DNA of 15,988 nt from DASVEE01 sp036399695. GTDB taxonomy: Bacteria > Acidobacteriota > Thermoanaerobaculia > Gp7-AA8. Under the pieces are notes generated by a model. That model was not told where the DNA came from, did no database searches, and saw only the letters and a list, made by a program, of their open reading frames with translations. This document shows, piece by piece, positions 1 to 4,848 of this stretch; the first letter of the stretch is position 1; each line of letters starts with the position of its first letter. The translations under genes and the position numbers were made by a program. The stretch is taken from assembly GCA_036399695.1 (NCBI GenBank), contig DASWMP010000154.1:1-15988 (forward strand), written 5' to 3'.

Positions 1-118
1 CCGAACGCAGAACGCAGAACGCAGAAGGAAGAATTTAGAAAGAAACCGATGGGCCGGTTGGTCTGGTCCCTCGGTCTTTTCTCAGCTCTGCGTTCTGCGT
101 TCTGCGTTCTGCGTTCGG
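1..118. repeat. Long inverted repeat of AACGCAG / CTGCGTT heptamers
   Basis: Positions 1-26 contain three AACGCAG units (4-10, 11-17, 18-24). Positions 88-115 contain four CTGCGTT units. Bases 1-26 pair perfectly with 93-118, giving a 26-bp stem. Inside it a second, imperfect arm pair (40-49 with 71-80) continues the fold, so the whole block can form one long hairpin. The element is cut by the window edge and may extend further left. It lies beyond the 3' end of the minus-strand lipoprotein gene. It could act as a terminator or be a REP/MITE-like element; neither is shown. Confidence 0.85.
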
Positions 119-132
119 GTTTGAACCGGTTC

Positions 133-195
133 CACTGCCAACCGCCAACTGCCAACCGCCAACTGCCACCCGCCAACCGCCACCCGCCAACCGCC
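133..195. repeat. Nine tandem heptamers (AACCGCC / AACTGCC / ACCCGCC)
   Basis: Nine consecutive 7-bp units run without gaps from 133 to 195, with substitutions at the second and fourth positions only, apart from the first base of the first unit. A perfect 10-bp palindrome, GAACCGGTTC, sits just left of it at 123-132. The array ends six bases from the TGA stop of the lipoprotein gene (202-204 on the minus strand). No inverted partner for this unit is visible in the window. Confidence 0.85.
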
Positions 196-201
196 AACTC
201 A

Positions 202-975
202 TCACCGCCGATACACCACCTTCACCCCGGCATCATCCAGCTTCTTCTCTTTCTCCAGCTTCTCGAACGCCGCCAGGTCGTACTCCCAGATGAGGGTGTT
301 GCCTTCGCGGCGGGTGGCGTTGTGGGAGACGATCTCGAAGGGGGCGCTGATGCGGTACGCGACCTTCAGTTTCGAGAAGGCGTCCTTCATCAGTTTCTCG
401 GTCTCGGGATCGGCCTTCGGTCCCGCTTCGGCCGCTTCCTTCTTCACGGCATCGGCGGGATTCGAGGGCTTCGTGCGGATCGTGATGGTTTTGCCCTTCT
501 CGACCACCTGCAGGCCGGCGAAGGGGGAGTCGACGACGTTCTTCTTCGTCGGGTCTTTCTCCTTCGACGGCAGCTTGAGTGCGACGAGGTGGGCGAGGGT
601 ATCGAAGGTGAAGCGGAAGTCGGACTTCATGCCGAAATCCGTCTCCTTGACGTTCGCGTCGATCAGCTTGATCCCCTCGGGGAGCTCTTTTTCGATCTCC
701 TCACGGCTCGGCTGCTCGCTCTTCGTTTTTTTCGCGTTCTTCTTGAAGTCGGCTTTCGCCTTGGCCAGCTCTTCCTTCGTGGCCGGCCCGGTCTTGCCCG
801 ACATCTCCCGCTGCATCTGGGCCATGACGGTGATCATCGGCTCGAAATCGATGCCGATCTTCACCCCGGCGTCCCCGGAGAGATCCTTCTTCAGGTCGAT
901 CGCATGCTCGATTTCAAAGCAGCCGCCGAGCAGCAGAGTCCCCACGGACAGCAGACACAACGCGAGTTTTTGCAT
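202..975 (-). CDS. Lipoprotein of unknown function
   Basis: A 257-residue exported lipoprotein. The start at 975 was chosen because it opens directly into a lipoprotein signal peptide (MQKLAL, hydrophobic core, lipobox LGGC with Cys19). The longer reading back to 1134 runs through repeat DNA and gives a proline-rich, non-protein-like N-terminus. The mature part begins FEIEHAIDL and resembles small LppM-like lipoproteins, in which a short beta-strand follows the cysteine; this is a loose resemblance. Residues about 60-100 are very rich in lysine and glutamate and probably helical. No enzyme motif was found. Residue +2 after the cysteine is Phe, so outer-membrane sorting is plausible. There is no Shine-Dalgarno site; a TACACT hexamer ends six bases before the ATG, suggesting a leaderless transcript. 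Repeat arrays flank the gene on both sides. Confidence 0.85.
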   Translation of the reverse strand: MQKLALCLLSVGTLLLGGCFEIEHAIDLKKDLSGDAGVKIGIDFEPMITVMAQMQREMSGKTGPATKEELAKAKADFKKNAKKTKSEQPSREEIEKELPEGIKLIDANVKETDFGMKSDFRFTFDTLAHLVALKLPSKEKDPTKKNVVDSPFAGLQVVEKGKTITIRTKPSNPADAVKKEAAEAGPKADPETEKLMKDAFSKLKVAYRISAPFEIVSHNATRREGNTLIWEYDLAAFEKLEKEKKLDDAGVKVVYRR

Positions 976-981
976 GGGGTG

Positions 982-987
982 AGTGTA
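982..987 (-). promoter_or_regulatory. Candidate -10 element of a leaderless promoter
   Basis: On the minus strand TACACT is followed by exactly six bases (CACCCC) and then the ATG at 975. No ribosome-binding site is present. The same TACACT-6-ATG layout occurs before the serine hydrolase at 4849. The expected -35 position falls inside the GGGCCCG heptamer array and does not look like a -35 box. Confidence 0.4.
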
Positions 988-995
988 GCAGGCGA

Positions 996-1023
996 GGGCC
1001 CGGGGCCCGGGGCTCGGGGCTCG
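996..1023. repeat. Four tandem heptamers (GGGCCCG x2, GGGCTCG x2)
   Basis: Four contiguous 7-bp units, two GGGCCCG then two GGGCTCG. The array sits just upstream of the candidate -10 of the lipoprotein gene, covering its -35 region. Its unit differs from the GTTGTCY array 48 bases further on. Confidence 0.7.
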
Positions 1024-1070
1024 GTTGGGGGTCAGACCCGAGGGTGGGGGGGCAGCGTTGGCCGGTGCTC

Positions 1071-1105
1071 GTTGTCTGTTGTCTGTTGTCTGTTGTCCGT
1101 TGTCC
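1071..1105. repeat. Five tandem heptamers (GTTGTCT x3, GTTGTCC x2)
   Basis: Five contiguous 7-bp units followed by GTGCTGCGCTC. The same unit and a similar right flank recur at 1905-1932 and, inverted, at 1950-1992. This shows a dispersed element rather than one local slippage event. It lies between the lipoprotein and pepE genes. Confidence 0.85.
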
Positions 1106-1142
1106 GTGCTGCGCTCGGCGGGCCCGGCTCTCATTGGTTATG

Positions 1143-1160
1143 GGTCCGATAGGTCCCATC
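1143..1160. repeat. Two nonamers of the GGTCCNATN family forming a small hairpin
   Basis: GGTCCGATA (1143-1151) and GGTCCCATC (1152-1160) are two 9-bp units. The flanks ATGGG and CCCAT let 1140-1159 fold into a short hairpin with one T-T mismatch. The array ends 11 bases from the pepE stop codon. The same nonamer family builds the larger hairpin at 6743-6812. Confidence 0.55.
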
Positions 1161-1171
1161 GTTCTCCGGTG

Positions 1172-1849
1172 CTACAGCGTGATCGTCGATCCCGGGGCCA
1201 GCTCCACCGGCTCCGCTCCGCGTTGAAAGACGCGCGCCGGGCGGTCGCCCAGCAGCGTGGTCACGCCGTTCTCCACGCGCAGCATCGTCCCTTCGCGCAG
1301 GCCCACCACGGGCGTGGCGTTGTCCTCGAGGAACTGCTGGATGCGCTCTTCGCGGGTTTCGCCCTGGTGCGTGTTGGAGGGATCGGCATCGAGGTAGTGC
1401 GGATTGATCTGGAAGGGTACGAAGCCGAAGGCGTCGAACGTCGGCGGCTGCACGATGGGCATGTCGTTCGTCGTGCGGATCGTCGGCGTGGCGACGTTGG
1501 TGCCGGCGCTCGAGCCCATGTACGGGACTCCGCCGCGGACGCGCTCGCGGATGGCTTCGAACAGCCCCGTCTCGTACAGGGTTTTCAGCAGCCGGAAAGT
1601 ATTGCCCCCGCCGACGAAGATCGCCTCCGCCTGCTCGACGTCCCTCGCTTCCCGGCACTGCGTGACCTCGAACCCCATCCGCCCGAGCCGCTCCGCCGTC
1701 TTCGCGGTGTAGCCCTCCCGGTCATGCAACGCAAACGGCACGAACAACACCCGCCGCCGCCCCTCGAGTACCCGGCGAATCTCCGCCTCCGGATGATCCA
1801 GATAGCCATACCCGTGAACGACAGATGAAGAAATGAGGAGCAGGTCCAT
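1172..1849 (-). CDS. pepE: Dipeptidase E (alpha-aspartyl dipeptidase, family S51)
   Basis: Cytosolic serine peptidase that splits dipeptides with N-terminal aspartate (family knowledge). At 225 residues it is close to E. coli PepE (229). Recalled signature stretches match closely: GGGNTF at 80-85, PTIRTTNDMPIV at 122-133, QINPHY at 147-152 and GETREERI at 163-170. The catalytic triad is visible as Ser114 in GSSAG, His151 in NPHY and Glu186 in LREG. E. coli has GWSAG, so Trp is replaced by Ser next to the nucleophile. No signal peptide is present. The start at 1849 gives the family N-terminus (MDLLLISSS). There is no clear Shine-Dalgarno; a TAAGCT hexamer lies nine bases upstream. Both flanks of the gene carry repeat arrays. 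Confidence 0.95.
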   Translation of the reverse strand: MDLLLISSSVVHGYGYLDHPEAEIRRVLEGRRRVLFVPFALHDREGYTAKTAERLGRMGFEVTQCREARDVEQAEAIFVGGGNTFRLLKTLYETGLFEAIRERVRGGVPYMGSSAGTNVATPTIRTTNDMPIVQPPTFDAFGFVPFQINPHYLDADPSNTHQGETREERIQQFLEDNATPVVGLREGTMLRVENGVTTLLGDRPARVFQRGAEPVELAPGSTITL

Positions 1850-1903
1850 GCGGGGGGGAGCTTATCAGCGTTCTTCTGCTTCCCGAGCCACAGCCGCGAG
1901 ACT

Positions 1904-1993
1904 CGTTGTCCGTTGCCCGTTGTCCGCGCTGCACAACACGATCGTGTGGCGGAGCACGGACAACGGAAAACGGACAACGGAAGACAGACAACG
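1904..1993. repeat. Head-to-head GTTGTCC / GGACAAC heptamer arrays forming a 76-nt palindrome
   Basis: Three units (GTTGTCC, GTTGCCC, GTTGTCC at 1905-1925) face five inverted units (1958-1992: GGACAAC, GGAAAAC, GGACAAC, GGAAGAC, AGACAAC). The centre is a perfect 12-bp palindrome, ACACGATCGTGT (1936-1947). With no gaps, 1904-1941 pairs with 1942-1979 at 32 of 38 positions, so the block can form a cruciform or a very stable RNA hairpin. It ends six bases from the helicase stop codon. It could be a terminator, a REP-like element or two inverted copies of the 1071-1105 element. Confidence 0.88.
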
Positions 1994-1998
1994 TGACC

Positions 1999-4107
1999 TC
2001 ACTCCGTCCCAATCACCCACTTCTCGTACGCATCCCCCGGCAGCTCCCTCACGAAGCGCGACGGTTCCATCAGGATGTCCATGCCGCCGCGGTCGCGGGA
2101 CATGACGGGGAAGACGAGATAGAGCTCCTGCTTGGCTCGGGTGACGGCGACGTAGAAGAGGCGGCGCTCCTCCTCTTCGCCCGGAATGACGATCTCGCGG
2201 GTGCCGGCTTCGTCGACGATCGGCGCGTCTTCGGTCGCTCCTTCGAGGAGCGGCAGCGCTTCGTGGACGCGGGACGGCTCGATGCGGATGATGCCGCCTG
2301 GGACGCGTAAGGCGCGCTGCGACGGGAAACGGCCGTCGGCCAGCCAGATGACGAACACCGTCCGCCACTCCAGCCCTTTGGCCTGATGCACCGACGAGAG
2401 CACGATCTTCTCGTCCTCCGGGCCGACCACCGCCACGTCTTCGCCGGCCATCGGGTTCGCCAGCGCCACCTCGTCGAGGAACGTCTCGACGTCCTCATAC
2501 CGCAGGGCGTATTGCGAGAGCTGTTCGAGATCGTCGAGGCGGGCCTGCGCGTTCGGGAACTTCGAGCGGGCGTACTCGTTGTAGCCCCGCTCCACGACCA
2601 GGCGGATCGTCTCCGACGGGTTGTGCTTCATCGCATCGACGGAGATCAGCCGCAGCACGTCGCGCGCGCTCTGGAGCGAAGGTGCGACCCCGCGGCCGCT
2701 CGCCTCGACGCCGCGCAGGAAGCGCTCCAGCGGATCGACCGCTTCGCTGATGCGCGCCCAGACGTCCGCCGCCGTTTTCTCTCCGACCTTCGGGTAGAGC
2801 TTCAGCATCCGCTTCCACGACAGCTCGTCGCGGACGTTCGTCACGACCTTCAGATACGCCAGCACGTCCTTGATGTGGGCCTGCTCGAAGAAGCGGACGC
2901 CCGAACGGATCTCGTACGGGATGAGCCGCCGCGAGAGCTCCATCTGCAGTTCCAGCGATTGATAGTGCGAGCGGTACAGCACCGCGATGTCGCCGAGCTG
3001 TTCCCCTTCGTCGCGCAGCTCGAGGATGCGCTGGGCCACGAAGTTCGCCTGCTCGTAGACGTCGTCCACGCCGACGACCGCCGGATCGGGCCCATCGCCG
3101 CGCACCGCCTGCAGCTCCTTGCGGAACTGGAAGCGGTTCTGCGCGATGGAGGCATTGGCGAGATTGAGGATCTGCCGCGTCGAACGGTAGTTGACCTCGA
3201 GCTTGTAGATCTTGGCGTCGCTGAAGCGGAGCGGAAACGTGAGCACGTTCTCGAACGACGCGCCGCGGAACGAGTAGATCGACTGGGCGTCATCGCCGAC
3301 CACCATGACGTTACGGCGCACCGAAGCCATCGAGTCGATGACGTCGGCCTGGAGCTTGTTCGTGTCCTGATATTCGTCGACGAGGATCGTCCGGAAGCGG
3401 CGCTTGAGCGCTTCGGAGACCTCGGGGCGCTCGTCGAGGAGCAGCTTCCAGTTCACCAGCAGGTCGTCGAAATCCATCACGTTCGCCTGCTGCTTCCGCT
3501 CCTTGTACTTGCGGAAGACGCCGATCAGCTCGTCCCGGTAGAGCGAGAAGTGGGGGTAGTTCTGCTCGAGATGCAGCTCCAGCGGCGTCCGGGTGTTGAT
3601 CAGGAACGAGTAGATGTCGAGAAGGATGTCCCCTTTCGGAAAGCGCTTGTCGAGCGTCTTGATCCCGAAGGCCGAGATGGCCGACTCCATCATCTCCTTG
3701 GCGTCTTCGTCGTCCAGGATGGAGAAGTTCGAGCGGTAGCCGATCGCTTCCGCGTGCCGGCGCAGCAGGCGGTTCCCGATGGAGTGAAACGTGCCGCCCC
3801 AGATCCGGCGGGTGTCGATCGTGACGAGCTCTTCGACCCGGGAAAGCATCTCGCGGGCGGCCTTGTTCGTGAATGTGACGATGAGGATGTCGTTCGGATC
3901 GACGCCGTCTTCGATGAGCCGGGAGACGCGGTAGGTGAGGGCACGCGTCTTCCCCGAACCGGCGCCGGCAATGACGAGCATCGGCCCGTCCGGGGCCATG
4001 ACGACCTCGAGCTGTTCGCTGTTGAGGTCGTTCTCGTAGTTCACCCGGTACGTCTTCTGCGGACGTGCGGCAGGCTTGAGATTGTATCTGCGGATCTTTG
4101 TCGTCAT
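1999..4107 (-). CDS. UvrD/PcrA-like SF1 ATP-dependent DNA helicase
   Basis: A 702-residue 3'-5' helicase of the UvrD/Rep/PcrA type, used in DNA repair and replication (family knowledge). Motifs in order: Q-motif LNSEQ near 28-32; Walker A AGAGSGKT 47-54; Ia FTNKAA 79-84; GTFHS 105-109; motif II DEYQDTN 244-250; motif III GDDAQSIYSFRGA 271-283; motif IV NYRST 306-310; motif V HQAKGLE 574-580; motif VI RRLFYVAVTRAK 648-659. All are intact, so an active enzyme is expected. About 25 residues (RRYNLKPAARPQKTY and nearby) precede the Q-motif. The protein stops shortly after domain 2A, without the C-terminal Tudor-like region of PcrA and UvrD. The start at 4107 leads straight into this N-terminus; no obvious Shine-Dalgarno is present. 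The gene diverges from the 4259 gene. Confidence 0.95.
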   Translation of the reverse strand: MTTKIRRYNLKPAARPQKTYRVNYENDLNSEQLEVVMAPDGPMLVIAGAGSGKTRALTYRVSRLIEDGVDPNDILIVTFTNKAAREMLSRVEELVTIDTRRIWGGTFHSIGNRLLRRHAEAIGYRSNFSILDDEDAKEMMESAISAFGIKTLDKRFPKGDILLDIYSFLINTRTPLELHLEQNYPHFSLYRDELIGVFRKYKERKQQANVMDFDDLLVNWKLLLDERPEVSEALKRRFRTILVDEYQDTNKLQADVIDSMASVRRNVMVVGDDAQSIYSFRGASFENVLTFPLRFSDAKIYKLEVNYRSTRQILNLANASIAQNRFQFRKELQAVRGDGPDPAVVGVDDVYEQANFVAQRILELRDEGEQLGDIAVLYRSHYQSLELQMELSRRLIPYEIRSGVRFFEQAHIKDVLAYLKVVTNVRDELSWKRMLKLYPKVGEKTAADVWARISEAVDPLERFLRGVEASGRGVAPSLQSARDVLRLISVDAMKHNPSETIRLVVERGYNEYARSKFPNAQARLDDLEQLSQYALRYEDVETFLDEVALANPMAGEDVAVVGPEDEKIVLSSVHQAKGLEWRTVFVIWLADGRFPSQRALRVPGGIIRIEPSRVHEALPLLEGATEDAPIVDEAGTREIVIPGEEEERRLFYVAVTRAKQELYLVFPVMSRDRGGMDILMEPSRFVRELPGDAYEKWVIGTE

Positions 4108-4160
4108 TGATGAGGTGGGAAGGGGCTGGAGCGGGGCTCAGGGAAGGACTCTCCTGCGCC

Positions 4161-4186
4161 CAGGGCCCTGCTCCCCGAGGCCTCGG
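4161..4186. promoter_or_regulatory. Two perfect palindromes in a divergent promoter region
   Basis: CAGGGCCCTG (4161-4170) and CCGAGGCCTCGG (4175-4186) are perfect 10- and 12-bp palindromes separated by four bases. They lie in the 151-bp gap between the helicase (leftward) and the small basic protein (rightward). The second would sit just upstream of a possible -10 (GATACT, 4191-4196), a usual place for an operator. No regulator is assigned; chance palindromes in GC-rich DNA are possible. Confidence 0.35.
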
Positions 4187-4190
4187 TCAT

Positions 4191-4196
4191 GATACT
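4191..4196 (+). promoter_or_regulatory. Possible -10 hexamer (GATACT)
   Basis: GATACT matches the TATAAT consensus at four of six positions and is the most AT-rich spot in this divergent region. No good -35 sits 16-18 bases upstream. A start near 4203 would give a leader of about 55 bases holding the 4213-4234 hairpin and the strong Shine-Dalgarno of the 4259 gene. Confidence 0.25.
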
Positions 4197-4212
4197 GTGT
4201 CCCTCAGATCAA

Positions 4213-4234
4213 GGGGCAGGAGCGATCCTGCCCC
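4213..4234 (+). promoter_or_regulatory. Perfect 9-bp stem-loop upstream of the 4259 gene
   Basis: GGGGCAGGA (4213-4221) and TCCTGCCCC (4226-4234) pair perfectly around the loop GCGA, a GNRA tetraloop. It lies 11 bases before the GGAGGAGG ribosome-binding site of the next gene. No gene points into it from the left, so it is not a normal terminator and is more likely a 5' leader structure. Nearly the same stem occurs at 14002-14027. Confidence 0.6.
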
Positions 4235-4258
4235 GCTCGTTTTACGGAGGAGGTTCCG

Positions 4259-4447
4259 TTGGGTCGACCACAGGTTTCATTCGCCAAGCGACAGAGAGAA
4301 CAGGCAAAGCGCGAACGCAAGGCCATGAAGGCCGAGAAGCGCGCGCAGCGAAAGACGGGAGAAGGGGACGATAACCTCGATGGTGTCGATATGGACGCCA
4401 TGGTCTCCGAGACCCCGCTCGAAGAGCAGGAAAAAGTCGTCGAGTAA
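4259..4447 (+). CDS. Small basic conserved protein with a TTG start
   Basis: A 62-residue cytosolic protein. The TTG start at 4259 is supported by a very strong Shine-Dalgarno, GGAGGAGG at 4246-4253, five bases upstream. Residues 1-38 are highly basic (MGRPQVSFAKRQREQ and an Arg/Lys/Ala-rich helix). Residues 40-62 are acidic (DDNLDGVDMDAMV). The N-terminal pattern (MG-R-x-Q-x-(T/S)-F-x-K-(R/K)) resembles, from memory, the short lysine-rich region preceding the cold-shock domain in some Bacteroidetes proteins; here no cold-shock domain follows. A nucleic-acid- or ribosome-binding role is possible but only inferred. A stem-loop pair follows the TAA stop. The Shine-Dalgarno implies high translation. 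Confidence 0.8.
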   Translation: MGRPQVSFAKRQREQAKRERKAMKAEKRAQRKTGEGDDNLDGVDMDAMVSETPLEEQEKVVE

Positions 4448-4456
4448 ATCAGGAGC

Positions 4457-4497
4457 GCGGCGCCTCGGTGCCGCTTTCCGCGGCGCTTCGGTGCTGC
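4457..4497 (+). terminator. Tandem duplicated hairpins, likely terminator
   Basis: Two near-copies stand side by side. GCGGCGC-CTCG-GTGCCGC (4457-4474) is followed by TTT. GCGGCGC-TTCG-GTGCTGC (4480-4497) is followed by TT. Each has a 7-bp stem, one with a single G-T wobble and the other with two, and a four-base loop. The pair begins ten bases after the stop of the 62-residue gene. A Rho-independent terminator is the simplest reading, although the T-tails are short. Confidence 0.5.
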
Positions 4498-4503
4498 TTC
4501 CAG

Positions 4504-4833
4504 ATGCGCAGGTCCGCAGGCCTTCCCCTCAGTGTCGGGCAAGCTTCCCTCGGGCTGCGCATCTTCCTCACCACCATCATCTCGATCACCGGCGCGATCT
4601 GCATCAGCGCCGGGATCTTCATTTCCCGCGTGTCCCCGGTCGCGGCTGCTGCCGCCGTCATCCTGATCGTCCCATTGGGGCTCGTGGCCCTCATCGCCGC
4701 CGCCTACATCCTGGTGCCGCTCTCGCGCGCCGGCGTCTGGCTGGACGGCTTCCTTCCGCGTCTGCGTGAGCCGCGGATCGCCCTGCTCACGGCTGCCGTG
4801 ATCTGGAGTGTTGCAGCCGTCATCACTCTGTGA
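4504..4833 (+). CDS. Small integral membrane protein, unknown function
   Basis: A 109-residue protein with three predicted membrane helices, by hydrophobicity roughly residues 18-40, 45-73 and 91-109. The first follows a short Arg-containing N-terminus. The second is long and alanine/valine-rich. The third ends at the C-terminus. The loop WLDGFLPRLREPR between helices 2 and 3 is the main polar segment. The ATG at 4504 was preferred because the in-frame GTG at 4468 (121 residues) lies inside the hairpin after the previous gene; an AGGAG at 4451-4455 is 12 bases from that GTG, so the longer form cannot be excluded. No family was recognised. The stop lies 15 bases before the serine hydrolase start. 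Confidence 0.55.
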   Translation: MRRSAGLPLSVGQASLGLRIFLTTIISITGAICISAGIFISRVSPVAAAAAVILIVPLGLVALIAAAYILVPLSRAGVWLDGFLPRLREPRIALLTAAVIWSVAAVITL

Positions 4834-4836
4834 CCG

Positions 4837-4842
4837 TACACT
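4837..4842 (+). promoter_or_regulatory. Candidate -10 element of a leaderless promoter
   Basis: TACACT is followed by exactly six bases (GAAAGC) and the ATG at 4849. There is no Shine-Dalgarno. The nearest -35-like hexamer, TTGCAG at 4811-4816, has a 20-base spacer, which is too long. The layout matches that before the genes starting at 975 and 12784. Confidence 0.4.
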
Positions 4843-4848
4843 GAAAGC

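Noticed and set aside
1..195. CRISPR array
   Set aside because: Units are 7 bp, contiguous, without spacers, and no cas gene is present.
976..1134. N-terminal extension of the lipoprotein to ATG 1134
   Set aside because: It would be translated from heptamer arrays, and it would bury the lipoprotein signal peptide inside the protein.
49..1152. 367-residue plus-strand frame over the lipoprotein gene and repeats
   Set aside because: The first part translates the heptamer arrays and the rest is antisense to the lipoprotein. No motif or start signal supports it.
2386..4110. 574-residue open frame on the plus strand opposite the helicase
   Set aside because: It mirrors the helicase codons in GC-rich DNA, is rich in Arg, Asp, Val and Leu, has no motif, and the opposite strand encodes a clear helicase.
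4098..4328. 76-residue frame across the divergent region at 4098-4328
   Set aside because: It crosses palindromes and overlaps the 4259 gene, which has a far better ribosome-binding site. No coding signal was seen.
4811..4842. Standard -35/-10 promoter TTGCAG with TACACT before the serine hydrolase
   Set aside because: The 20-base spacer is too long for a normal sigma-70 promoter; only the -10 part is kept as a candidate.
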